This document shows positions 16,639-24,227 of a DNA stretch of 64,000 nt, piece by piece (positions within the stretch are counted from its first letter, which is position 1; the number at the start of each line of letters is the position of its first letter). The DNA lies in contig CAWGJL010000005.1 in assembly GCA_963822765.1 (NCBI GenBank), positions 62,001 to 126,000 on the forward strand, in the 5' to 3' direction. A program made the translations under genes and the position numbers. This stretch comes from Palsa-504 sp963822765 (lineage in GTDB: Bacteria > Actinomycetota > Actinomycetes > Streptosporangiales > Streptosporangiaceae). The notes below the pieces were generated by a model. That model ran no database searches, was not told the DNA's origin, and worked only from the letters and a program-made list of their open reading frames with translations.

Positions 16639-16651
16639 CGCGGTCAGGCGG

Positions 16652-16813
16652 TCAGTCCTGCGACGCGACGCGGCGGCGGCGGTTCAGGAAGTAGCCGATC
16701 CCGCTGAAGCCGACCAGGCCGGCCAGGGTAGCGCCGATCGGCGTGGCCATCCCGGGCAGGGCCGGCGCGCCCGCCGCCGCGAGCACGGCGTCGGTCGTGC
16801 TTGCCAGAATCAC
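16652..16813 (-). CDS. 53-residue single-span membrane protein
   Basis: GTG 16813 follows an excellent ribosome-binding site, ggggaggag, four bases away. The protein starts VILASTTDAVLAAAGAP, contains one hydrophobic segment, IGATLAGLVGFSGIGYFL, and ends with a positive NRRRRVASQD tail. The arrangement resembles the C-terminal anchor of a sortase substrate, but no LPXTG is present and there is no mature domain. It is more likely a small exported or inner-membrane protein. Function unknown; upstream frames extending to 16876 lack a site. Confidence 0.65.
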   Translation of the reverse strand: MILASTTDAVLAAAGAPALPGMATPIGATLAGLVGFSGIGYFLNRRRRVASQD

Positions 16814-16988
16814 GTCTCCTCCCCTTGTCAACGCGGTGATCTGCCGCAATAGGAAGGCGCGAAACGGAGGCGCCACCCCGCATCGGGAGAATTCTCATTT
16901 CTGCTCGGTCTCGGCCCGCGCCGACGAGCGCCCCCGCAGTGATCCGCAGACCGTTCCGGCGACGTACCAGGATCGGGGGATCATCACC

Positions 16989-17462
16989 ATGACTGATCAC
17001 CACATTGAGCCCAGCCGCTCACCACGGGGTGAGCCCGGTCGTAGCCCGCGCGGCGTGGCGTGCGCCGCGCACGTCTTCGCCGCGCACGTCCGCGCCGGTC
17101 CCGCACTGGTCTGGACGGCGCTGACCGACCCAGGCCAGACTGCCGCGTACCTCTACGGCCTGGCGGCGCACTCGACCTGGGTGCCCGGCGATCCCATCGA
17201 GTTCCGCCTGGCCGGCCGCGTCGAGACGATCGGCCGCGTCCTGCACGCACGATGCCATGAACGGCTGTCCTACCTGCTGCAAGCCGGGCCGGGCGACCCG
17301 CCCGTGTACCTGACCTGGCGGCTGCGGCCGGCCCCGGGCGGGTGCGTGGTCCGGCTGGAGGTCGACGAGCCCGACACCGCCGGCTCACCGCAGGACGCGG
17401 AGGATGTCTGGCTGCCCGTCCTGGCGGCACTGCAACTCCTGATGACCCAGCCTGACCACTAG
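16989..17462 (+). CDS. SRPBCC-family (START-like) protein
   Basis: 157 residues in the AHSA1/CalC-like START fold: AAHVFAAHVRAGPALVWTAL forms the first strand and helix, YGLAAHSTWVPGDPIEFRL the next strands, and a final helix ends LQLLMTQPDH. These proteins bind hydrophobic ligands in a central cavity; the ligand is unknown. ATG 16989 is preceded by gggggat. It lies 37 bp upstream of an SDR gene on the same strand, so co-transcription and a role in the same conversion are plausible. Confidence 0.75.
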   Translation: MTDHHIEPSRSPRGEPGRSPRGVACAAHVFAAHVRAGPALVWTALTDPGQTAAYLYGLAAHSTWVPGDPIEFRLAGRVETIGRVLHARCHERLSYLLQAGPGDPPVYLTWRLRPAPGGCVVRLEVDEPDTAGSPQDAEDVWLPVLAALQLLMTQPDH

Positions 17463-17499
17463 GCTCGCCAGCCTGATGTCTGTCTGGGAGAGGAGCGCC

Positions 17500-18303
17500 A
17501 TGTTCACATCAGTCTCGGGCCTGTCAGTGGTGGTGACCGGCGGAACGCGCGGAATCGGCAAGGGGATCGCCAGGGTATTCGCCCGTAACGGAGCACGGGT
17601 GCTAATCACCGGGCGCGACGCCGCCGCGGCGAGCGAGGCGGCGGCGGCGCTGGCCGGGGACGTGACCTTCACGCGGGCCGACGTCAGCCGCCGGGAAGAC
17701 TGCCAGCAGATGGCCGCGACCGCGGAAGAACGACTGGGCGGCATCGACGTGCTCTGCGCGAACGCCGGGATCTTCCCCGGGAACAGGCTCGCCGACATGA
17801 CAGAAGACGACCTGGACCAGGTACTCGCCACCAACCTGAAGGGCACGATCTTCGCCGTCCAGGCCTGCCTGCCCGCGCTCACGCGTTCCGGGCGCGGTCG
17901 CATCATCGTGATCTCATCCATCACCGGGCCGGTCACCGGCTTCCCCGGCTCCGCGCACTACGGCGCGAGCAAGGCCGCCCAGCTGGGGTTCATGCGGACT
18001 GCGGCGATCGAGCTGGCGCCAAGCCGCATCACCGTCAACGCCTTGCTGCCGGGCAACATCGTCACCGAAGGCCTCGCCGCTCTCGGCGAGGACCGCATCA
18101 CGAAGATGGCCGCCCCGATACCGCTGCGCAGGCTCGGCACCGTCGACGAGATCGGTCACGCGGCCCTGTTCCTCGCCACCAGGGAGGCGGCGTACATCAC
18201 CGGGCAGACAATCGTCATCGACGGCGGGCAGGTGCTCCCCGAATCACCCGAAGCCGTGCGGCTCGCGCACGACGCCGGCCCGCAGGAACAGGCCGCTGGC
18301 TAA
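17500..18303 (+). CDS. SDR-family oxidoreductase (FabG-like)
   Basis: A 267-residue classical SDR with TGGTRGIG at the N-terminus, CANAG, catalytic Ser (VISSITG) and YGASK, and a C-terminal AYITGQTIVIDGGQ. It should use NADP(H) on a 3-oxoacyl or similar carbonyl. ATG 17500 is chosen over ATG 17476 because gagagga sits five bases before it and the fold starts at once. Downstream of the SRPBCC gene, probably in one operon. Confidence 0.88.
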   Translation: MFTSVSGLSVVVTGGTRGIGKGIARVFARNGARVLITGRDAAAASEAAAALAGDVTFTRADVSRREDCQQMAATAEERLGGIDVLCANAGIFPGNRLADMTEDDLDQVLATNLKGTIFAVQACLPALTRSGRGRIIVISSITGPVTGFPGSAHYGASKAAQLGFMRTAAIELAPSRITVNALLPGNIVTEGLAALGEDRITKMAAPIPLRRLGTVDEIGHAALFLATREAAYITGQTIVIDGGQVLPESPEAVRLAHDAGPQEQAAG

Positions 18304-18325
18304 CCAGCGGAGGGTAGTGAGCTCC

Positions 18326-18385
18326 TCAGAGCCCGAACGCGTTCCCGCCGTTGGCCATGATCGTCTGACCGGTGATCCAGGCGGC
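18326..18385 (-). pseudogene. SDR C-terminal scrap
   Basis: Twenty codons on the minus strand read AAWITGQTIMANGGNAFGL and a stop, the standard C-terminus of a FabG-like SDR. Nothing else of the gene is present; upstream sequence gives way to an unrelated frame. It lies 22 bp past the stop of the intact SDR on the other strand. Confidence 0.6.
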
Positions 18386-18443
18386 CTAAGATGCCAGACA
18401 ACATGGCCGCGCTCAAGCAGAGAATGGAAGCGGGCTAAAGCGC

Positions 18444-18728
18444 CTATGGGCGGAAATGGCGCACGATCTGGCGGGCGTAATAGAGCTCCCAGGGTTCGCC
18501 GGGATCCTCGGCCGTATATTGCTTGTCGAGGCTGACGAGCAGGTAGATCAGCTCACTGCGGACTGGCCTGGCGCCCAGCAGGTCCGGCAGCTCCGACAAG
18601 TCAATCAGCCACTGCGCGTACCAGGAGGCCCAGTCATCGTCGGCCCCGTCGACGATCCGGAACACGCGATGATGGGTCTCCCCCGCCTCGTGCAGCAAGC
18701 CGCTGATCTGCTCCACTGTGTCCGTCAT
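18444..18728 (-). CDS. Conserved small actinobacterial protein of unknown function
   Basis: 94 acidic residues, MTDTVEQISGLLHEAGETHH then WASWYAQWLIDLSELPDLLG, without signal or membrane segment; mostly helical in appearance. I have seen this type annotated only as hypothetical in actinomycetes. ATG 18728 starts naturally. No operon partner: the next gene on this strand begins beyond the terminator at 18790. Confidence 0.7.
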   Translation of the reverse strand: MTDTVEQISGLLHEAGETHHRVFRIVDGADDDWASWYAQWLIDLSELPDLLGARPVRSELIYLLVSLDKQYTAEDPGEPWELYYARQIVRHFRP

Positions 18729-18789
18729 CTGGTCCTCCGGATCCGACGGTCCGACTTCTGCTGATGCAGGTCTTCATAGTGCCGCCATG

Positions 18790-18829
18790 GGACCGGAGCC
18801 GCGGCGGGATCTGACCGCGGCTCCGGTCC
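18790..18829 (-). terminator. Strong hairpin after the lactonase gene
   Basis: Perfect 15-bp arms (18790-18804 and 18815-18829, core GGAGCCGCGG/CCGCGGCTCC) around a ten-base loop, 12 bp past the lactonase stop codon. Confidence 0.8.
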
Positions 18830-18841
18830 GGCTGGCGATCG

Positions 18842-20011
18842 TCAGCTGGCGACGATACCCGCAGGCGTGGCGCCGGCGGGCAACGCGAACGGGGAGGTAC
18901 CCAGTTCGGTCAGGTTGCCGCCGTTGACGGCGAAGGCGCCGACCTTGCCGATCCTGCTCTCGTCGACGTACAGGAAGCGGCCGTCCCGGCTGAGCCGGGC
19001 GTCGACGGCGCCGGTGGCGCCGGTGGCGGCGACCGGGGTACTGCCCAGCAGGGTCAGCGTGCCGTCGGGGGCAATCTGGTACCGGGAGATCTCACCGGAT
19101 CCGGTGTTCACGGTGAACAGGAACCGGCCGTCATGGGTGATCTCTACCCAGCAGGGGGCGGTCTGCTGGTCGCCGAACGGGGAGCCCGCGACCGGGGTCA
19201 GCGTGCCGTTGAAGGAGTCGCTGAACGCGGAGATCGTGCCGGTGCCGGCGCCGACGTTGTGGGCGTTGGACACGAACAGCTGGTCGGGGTCGGTCGGCCG
19301 GAACTCGCTGCCGAACGGGCCGAGTCCCTGGGCCGGGAACGGCGAGCCGGACGCGGCGGTCAGCCGGCCGCCGAAGCCGACCGTAAAGCTGTCGATCACC
19401 GAGGGGCCCACCTCGGTGCCTACCAGCTTGGTGCCCGTGGCGTTGAACAGCACGTCACCGGGCGCGGCATTGGCGGCCAGCGTGACGGTCGACCGGGGGA
19501 TCGGGAACAGGCGGCCGTTGAAGCCGAGCAGGAAGCCGGTGTAGTTGGCGTCGCCGGCGCCGGAGTTGGCCACGTACACCAGGTGGCCGTGCACGGCGAC
19601 GCTGTCGGGCAGGGTGCCGCCGGAGCCGGTGACGCCGACCAGGCTGAGCGAGCCGCCGAAGTGGATTCGCAGCACGGAGATCTGGTTGCTGCCCGCGTCG
19701 ACGGCGATCAGGAACCGGCCGTCCGGCGTGATCTGGATCGCGCCCTGCGAGGCCAGCCCGGCGCCGGTGCCGGCGCCGCCGGCCGCGAACGGAGACCCGG
19801 CCGCAGGGGTCAGCGAGCCGTCGGCGTGCCGCTCAAACGCCCCGATCGTATTGGTTCCCTTCGTGTTGTCGTTGACATAGACGTGCCCGACCACAGGGGA
19901 GGCACCGGTTGAGGCGGACGCGGACGCGGGCACGGCGATGGCCGCGGCCGCCGCCAGACCGAGGATCAGCGCCCCGGCCCTGCCCCGTCGCCGATGTGAC
20001 ACGGACTTCAT
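18842..20011 (-). CDS. Secreted lactonase-family (7-bladed beta-propeller) protein
   Basis: 389 residues. A typical signal peptide (basic SHRRRGRAG, hydrophobic ALILGLAAAAAIAVPASASA) precedes repeated blades, each carrying a DGRFL or DGSL turn such as ITPDGRFLIAVDAGSNQISV, ITHDGRFLFTVNTGSGEIS and LSRDGRFLYVDESRIGK. This matches the 6-phosphogluconolactonase-like/YncE propeller family, but an exported member need not be a lactonase. ATG 20011 follows ggaggaaag. It lies 149 bp downstream of a sigma factor/anti-sigma pair on the same strand and may be one of its targets or part of the same transcript. Confidence 0.88.
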   Translation of the reverse strand: MKSVSHRRRGRAGALILGLAAAAAIAVPASASASTGASPVVGHVYVNDNTKGTNTIGAFERHADGSLTPAAGSPFAAGGAGTGAGLASQGAIQITPDGRFLIAVDAGSNQISVLRIHFGGSLSLVGVTGSGGTLPDSVAVHGHLVYVANSGAGDANYTGFLLGFNGRLFPIPRSTVTLAANAAPGDVLFNATGTKLVGTEVGPSVIDSFTVGFGGRLTAASGSPFPAQGLGPFGSEFRPTDPDQLFVSNAHNVGAGTGTISAFSDSFNGTLTPVAGSPFGDQQTAPCWVEITHDGRFLFTVNTGSGEISRYQIAPDGTLTLLGSTPVAATGATGAVDARLSRDGRFLYVDESRIGKVGAFAVNGGNLTELGTSPFALPAGATPAGIVAS

Positions 20012-20160
20012 CTGCTGCTCTTTCCTCCGGCCAAGCCGGGTCAGGTCGGCGGCGTCGACGCCGCCGCTTGTTACGCTCACCACTGGTTGGCGTTCAAGGG
20101 CAGCCCGGTCTTACGTCGTGGAGGCGAACTAACCGTGGTCGGCGGCCGCGCGTCCGCCCG

Positions 20161-20382
20161 TTAGCCCGCGTCGCCGCGCACGGCGGCCAGGAGCGCCTCG
20201 AAGTCCTCACCGCACGGGCCGCACGCCCCCAGGTGCGCCGCGATGCCCGGGTACCGCTGTTCGGCGGGTTCGCCCGCGGCGACCAGGTCGACGTAGACAT
20301 GCAGCATCTCCATTGCTTCGCCGCAGCCGACATCGCGCGGATCGGTCCGCAGGAAGCGGTCCAGCGCCGGCCAGCCGTTCAT
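20161..20382 (-). CDS. Small zinc-finger anti-sigma-like protein
   Basis: 73 residues: CGEAMEMLHVYVDLVAAGEP and then HLGACGPCGEDFEALLAAV give a His/Cys pattern ending in CxxC, like the zinc-containing anti-sigma domain (zf-HC2 group) without a membrane segment. Its ATG overlaps the stop of the sigma gene by four bases, so translation is coupled. It probably binds and inhibits that sigma factor in the cytoplasm, possibly releasing it under redox or metal stress. Confidence 0.75.
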   Translation of the reverse strand: MNGWPALDRFLRTDPRDVGCGEAMEMLHVYVDLVAAGEPAEQRYPGIAAHLGACGPCGEDFEALLAAVRGDAG

Positions 20383-21041
20383 AAGCGCCCCGCATCGTCA
20401 TCATCCAGATACCCGTTAGCGGCAAGAACGGCTCGTAGCTTACGCCGGGCGTCGAACATCATCTTGTAGACCGCGTTGCGGTTGGAGCCGAGCCTGTCGG
20501 CCAGCGCGTCCAGCGGAACATCGTTCACCACGATCGCGACGAATACCTCGCGCTGCCGGGCAGTCAGCTCGGTGTCCACGGCACTGCGCAGCGCGGTCAG
20601 CAGATCCCGCCACGCGGATTCCTGCGCGGGCTCCGAACCGAACCGGCCCGGCAGCCGGTCCCAGTCTTCCGCCTCCAGCCGCACGTCCGGGCGACGCCAG
20701 AAATGCCGACCGAGCTTAGCCGACACCTCGAGGATGACGAACCTGTAGGCCCAGGTCGTGAACCGGCTCTCCCCGCGGAACTGGCTGAGCTTGGCGGTGA
20801 TAGCCATCAGCGAGTCCGCCGCCGCCTGGTAGGCCAGGTCCTCCAGCTCAGGGCCGGCGATCAGCATCCGCGGACCGCGCCGCCTGGCCTCCCGCTGCGC
20901 GATGCGCAGCAGCATCCCGTGCAGCCGGGTCAGCGCCGCCTCCCGGTGCGGGCCGGCGCCGCCGAGCACCTGCAGCCATTCGGCTGACTCCGGGTCGAGC
21001 CGGGCGGGGACCTCATTAACGACGCGATTCACTGGAGTCAT
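20379..21041 (-). CDS. ECF-type RNA polymerase sigma factor
   Basis: 220 residues. Region 2 (LEDLAYQAAADSLMAITAKL, then FRGESRFTTWAYRFVILEV) would bind the -10 element and core polymerase; region 4 (ELTARQREVFVAIVVNDVPL, then LADRLGSNRNAVYKMMFDAR) is a helix-turn-helix for the -35 element. It is translationally coupled to the anti-sigma protein at 20161-20382. The usual genetic logic is that the pair responds to an envelope or oxidative signal; the secreted propeller downstream is the nearest candidate target. Confidence 0.9.
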   Translation of the reverse strand: MTPVNRVVNEVPARLDPESAEWLQVLGGAGPHREAALTRLHGMLLRIAQREARRRGPRMLIAGPELEDLAYQAAADSLMAITAKLSQFRGESRFTTWAYRFVILEVSAKLGRHFWRRPDVRLEAEDWDRLPGRFGSEPAQESAWRDLLTALRSAVDTELTARQREVFVAIVVNDVPLDALADRLGSNRNAVYKMMFDARRKLRAVLAANGYLDDDDAGRL

Positions 21042-21127
21042 GGTGTTAAGCGCGGCTCCCCGCGCAGGCGGGCCGGGCGCCCGAGTGGTGAGCGGACCGG
21101 TCCGGGCATCGGCACTTAGCTGACATC

Positions 21128-21575
21128 TCAGGAATTATTCGGAGCGACGCCGACCAGGGATTGGCTCGGGCGCGGGCCGATCGCCGTCCCGGTATACGCG
21201 CGACGCGGCCACGGGAGCCGTGGCGCTGCCCATGATGGCGGACGGACGAACGGCGGGGCCTTCGTCAGCTCCGTGTGCTCCACCTGGGCCACGGTGAAGC
21301 CGGCGGCGCGGACGGACTCGAGCGTGGGGCGATTGCAGTCGCAGCACACGACCAGCCGGTTCAGCCAGTTGAGCCGGTCCTGCAGGCGGGCCGCGCCCGG
21401 GTCATCGGACCGGATGTGCTCGATGAACAGCAGGCGGCCGCCTGGGCGCAGGACCCGGCGCAGCTCCCGCAGCTCCCGCAGCGCCCGGGGCTGGTCGTCG
21501 ACACCGCACAGGACCAGCGTGGACACCGCCACGTCGAAGCTGTCGTCATCAAAGGGCAGGTCCTCGGCCGGCGCA
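21128..21575 (-). pseudogene. Class I methyltransferase, 5'-truncated
   Basis: The minus frame opens abruptly at PAPAEDLPFDDDSFDVAVST and continues RVLRPGGRLLFIEHIRSDDP, NRLVVCCDCNRPTLES and ELTKAPPFVRP, the second half of a UbiE-like methyltransferase. The AdoMet-binding first half is missing at 21575. After FVRP a one-base shift is needed to read the natural end AIMGSATAPVAA. It is joined nose to nose with the HD-domain fragment on the other strand. Confidence 0.7.
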
Positions 21576-21948
21576 GGAAGCGGCGGCGCAGCTGCGCGCC
21601 GAGGTCCGGGCCGGGCGGCTGGACGGCGCGGCCGCGGACGCCGTGCTCGAGGCGGCCGGGCACCGGCTGCCGCGCCGCGATCTGGTCATCTCCGCTCGCC
21701 CGCTCGAGGTGACCTCCTTCGAAGTGGACGGTATCCGGATGGCTTACGTGTTCTACGAGTCCGGCTTGTCCATCAACGTGATGTACACCATTGCGGACCA
21801 GGGCAAGCGCGCGGTTGGGTTCAAGCTCTCCGAAGGCACGGAGGTTCCCGGGGAGCTGGCCGCGGCAGGCTTCAAGTTCGCGCGCCAGAAGTCAAAGCTG
21901 GCGGGCGTGATCCGCGGCTCCTTCTTCGTCATCAAAGGCGAATACTGA
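21576..21948 (+). pseudogene. HD-domain regulator fragment joined to an unknown C-terminal domain
   Basis: The first 35 codons read QLRAEVRAGRLDGAAADAVL and EAAGHRLPRR, the end of the HD-domain segment found in actinobacterial HD/LuxR proteins. At about 21680 the frame continues without a break into VTSFEVDGIRMAYVFYESGL, INVMYTIADQGKRAVGFKLS and a tail GVIRGSFFVIKGEY that I do not recognise. Only a GTG at 21643 offers a start and it has no clear ribosome-binding site. It may be a chance fusion of two remnants; the tail looks well conserved and could still be translated. Confidence 0.5.
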
Positions 21949-22134
21949 ATCTGCATCAGCTCCCGCGGTCAGCTCCATCGATTCTTTACGTCCTCGGCCG
22001 GACTGGTGGCCGAGGTGTGACGCGGGCTCCGAGTCCGGTCCGGGTCCGGGTCCCCGGAACAGTATGGATGTGGCACCGTGATGGGAAGAACCATCAGGGT
22101 GCCGCTTTCATGCTGTTCGCAGAGAGGAACCGCT

Positions 22135-23058
22135 GTGCAAGCCATCACCGTGCAGGACCGTGCCGCCGGCACTGCCGGGCTCACGCTGTCCGACATCCCC
22201 CGCCCGCACGCGTCAGAAAACGACGTGATCGTGCGGGTGCACGCGGCCGGGTTCACCCCGGGGGAGCTGGACTGGCCGGGCACCTGGACCGACCGGGCCG
22301 GCCGCGACCGGACCCCGAGCGTCCCCGGACACGAGCTGTCGGGAGTGGTCGCCGAACTGGGCTACGGCACTACCGGCCTGACGGTGGGCCAGCGGGTGTT
22401 CGGGCTGGCCGACTGGACCCGTGACGGGTCGCTGGCCGAGTACACCGCGGTGGAGGCGCGCAACCTCGCCCCGCTTCCGGCCGGCATCGACCACACCGTG
22501 GCCGCCGCCTTGCCCATCTCCGGGCTGACCGCCTGGCAGGCCCTGTTCGACCACGCCCACCTCAAGACGGGCCAGACCGCCCTGATCCACGGCGCGGCAG
22601 GCGGCGTCGGGTCGATCGCGGTGCAGCTCGCGCACGAGCTGGGCGCCCGCGTGATCGGCACCGGTCGGGCCGGGGACCGGGAGGCCGCCCTCGGCCTGGG
22701 CGCGGACGCGTTCGTGGACCTGCAGGCCTGCCGGCTGGAGGAGGCCGGCGAGGTCGACGTCGTGTTGGACGTGATCGGCGGTGAGGTCCTCGAACGCTCC
22801 GCCCCGCTGGTCCGCGCCGGCGGAACGCTCGTCACGATCATCGGCCCGCCGAAGGTACGGCCCGCGGACGGCCGGGCGATCTTCTTCGTCGTCGAACCGG
22901 ACCGGTTCCGGCTGGCGGACCTCGCCGAGCGGGTACGGTCCGGGCGGCTGAACCCGGTCGTCGGGGCGGTGCGACCGCTCGCCGAGGCGCCCGCCGCGTT
23001 CGCCCCCGGCCACCGGGTGCCCGGCAAGACGATCATCCAGGTCACCCCGGGCGGATGA
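22135..23058 (+). CDS. Quinone oxidoreductase-like MDR-family dehydrogenase
   Basis: 307 residues of the zinc-independent medium-chain dehydrogenase group. The GroES-like half contains GHELSGVVAELGYGTTGLTV; the nucleotide-binding half has LIHGAAGGVGSIAVQLAHEL (AAGGVG is the NADPH loop). Catalytic-zinc cysteines are absent, as expected for quinone or enone reductases. GTG 22135 is chosen because agagagga lies seven bases upstream. Its stop overlaps the start of the next gene by four bases, so the glycosidase is translationally coupled to it. Confidence 0.9.
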   Translation: MQAITVQDRAAGTAGLTLSDIPRPHASENDVIVRVHAAGFTPGELDWPGTWTDRAGRDRTPSVPGHELSGVVAELGYGTTGLTVGQRVFGLADWTRDGSLAEYTAVEARNLAPLPAGIDHTVAAALPISGLTAWQALFDHAHLKTGQTALIHGAAGGVGSIAVQLAHELGARVIGTGRAGDREAALGLGADAFVDLQACRLEEAGEVDVVLDVIGGEVLERSAPLVRAGGTLVTIIGPPKVRPADGRAIFFVVEPDRFRLADLAERVRSGRLNPVVGAVRPLAEAPAAFAPGHRVPGKTIIQVTPGG

Positions 23059-24227
23059 TCAAGCCGAAGATGCCCAGGGCGCGGTGGCGAGTAATCCTTG
23101 CCTGCCTGGCCGTCATCGCCGGCATCACGGCCGCGACCGAGCCCACCTGGAAACAATCGTCAGCGCCGGCCGGCTCGAGCAAGCCAGCCCGCACGGCATC
23201 GGCCGCTGCGGAGGCCGAGCTAGCAGCGCTCTTGAACGCTGGCAAGCCAAATTCGGCCACGCCCGCCCGGCACAAGTCAAACAGCGCTGCGCTGGTCGCG
23301 GCAGCGGCCGGCGCTGATAATCAGCGGTTTTACCGGCTGGGCGAATTGCTGGTCCGGGATGGGCTTGCCGACACCATTATCAATCTCAGTCGCGAGATGA
23401 ACGGCTATTGGTACGCGTGGAGCGTGTGGCACACGCCGCCAGCTGAACTCGATGCCTTTATCCTGGCCTGGCGGCAAGTCGTTACGACTATGCGATCGGT
23501 GCCCGGTGAGCATTTCAAGTTCTTGTGGACCATTTATCCCGGGGGCGCCACGGCGACCGAATGCTGGCCTGGTAGCGCTTACGTGGACTACGCGGGAACC
23601 GATATCTTCGACTGGCACGGCAGCCCTGACGGCACGTACCCGCATACCCCATCCGGCGCGCTCGACTGGGCTCTTCACTGGCAGCACACCCTGACGGCCA
23701 TCCCGGGCGGATTGGCCTGGATAGCCCGGTTCTCCCAGCTTACGGGCAAGCCCATCATCATCCCTGAGTGGGGTCTGGACTTCCACAGCTTCGGCGGGCA
23801 AGACGACACGTATTTCCTTAGCCGCATGACGGCGTGGCTGAAGAATCACCATGCTATCGGCCTTTACTGGATACAGAGCCACGTTACCTGGTCCGGCTGG
23901 TCCGGCGGCCCGCTGATAGCTAACCAGGGCGCAGCGGCGCAAGTTAATGCCCCGGGTGCGGTCAACGGCATGGGGAAGCTACTGGGCGGGCATCTGCAGT
24001 ACGCGGGCGTCTACCTGAGCGACCAGGAGACAATCTCGGATGCCACGGCGCAGCCGGTGCTGGCGCCATGGGAAAACGCAGGCTACCGGCTGGTCCTGAG
24101 CGTCGATATCATCCCGAACCCGCCTGTCATTAAATCCTATTCCGGCCCGGCCGAGCCCGGAAGTAAGCCTTATCAGCTTTCCGGCTACCCCGACGCGGTC
24201 GCCGCGCTCAGCCAAGGACTCCGATGA
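23055..24227 (+). CDS. GH26-like secreted glycoside hydrolase, N-terminally shortened barrel
   Basis: 390 residues. A signal anchor (RWRVILACLAVIAGITAATE) is followed by an Ala/Ser/Lys-rich linker and then a (beta/alpha)8-type domain. IINLSREMNGYWYAW holds the likely acid/base Glu114 and GKPIIIPEWGLDF the likely nucleophile Glu238, with HFKFLWTIYPG and AYVDYAGTDIFDWHG between. This fits GH26 beta-mannanase-like enzymes of actinomycetes. The first two or three barrel strands that normally precede the acid/base residue are not recognisable, so an internal deletion is possible. Base composition is less GC-rich than in neighbours. Its stop abuts the stop of the next gene on the other strand. Confidence 0.65.
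   Translation: MIKPKMPRARWRVILACLAVIAGITAATEPTWKQSSAPAGSSKPARTASAAAEAELAALLNAGKPNSATPARHKSNSAALVAAAAGADNQRFYRLGELLVRDGLADTIINLSREMNGYWYAWSVWHTPPAELDAFILAWRQVVTTMRSVPGEHFKFLWTIYPGGATATECWPGSAYVDYAGTDIFDWHGSPDGTYPHTPSGALDWALHWQHTLTAIPGGLAWIARFSQLTGKPIIIPEWGLDFHSFGGQDDTYFLSRMTAWLKNHHAIGLYWIQSHVTWSGWSGGPLIANQGAAAQVNAPGAVNGMGKLLGGHLQYAGVYLSDQETISDATAQPVLAPWENAGYRLVLSVDIIPNPPVIKSYSGPAEPGSKPYQLSGYPDAVAALSQGLR

Noticed and set aside
22015..22065. Repeated gtccgg/gtccggg units suggesting a direct repeat or CRISPR-like pattern
   Set aside because: Only three short, imperfect copies with no spacers; ordinary GC-rich simple sequence. No CRISPR array exists in the window.
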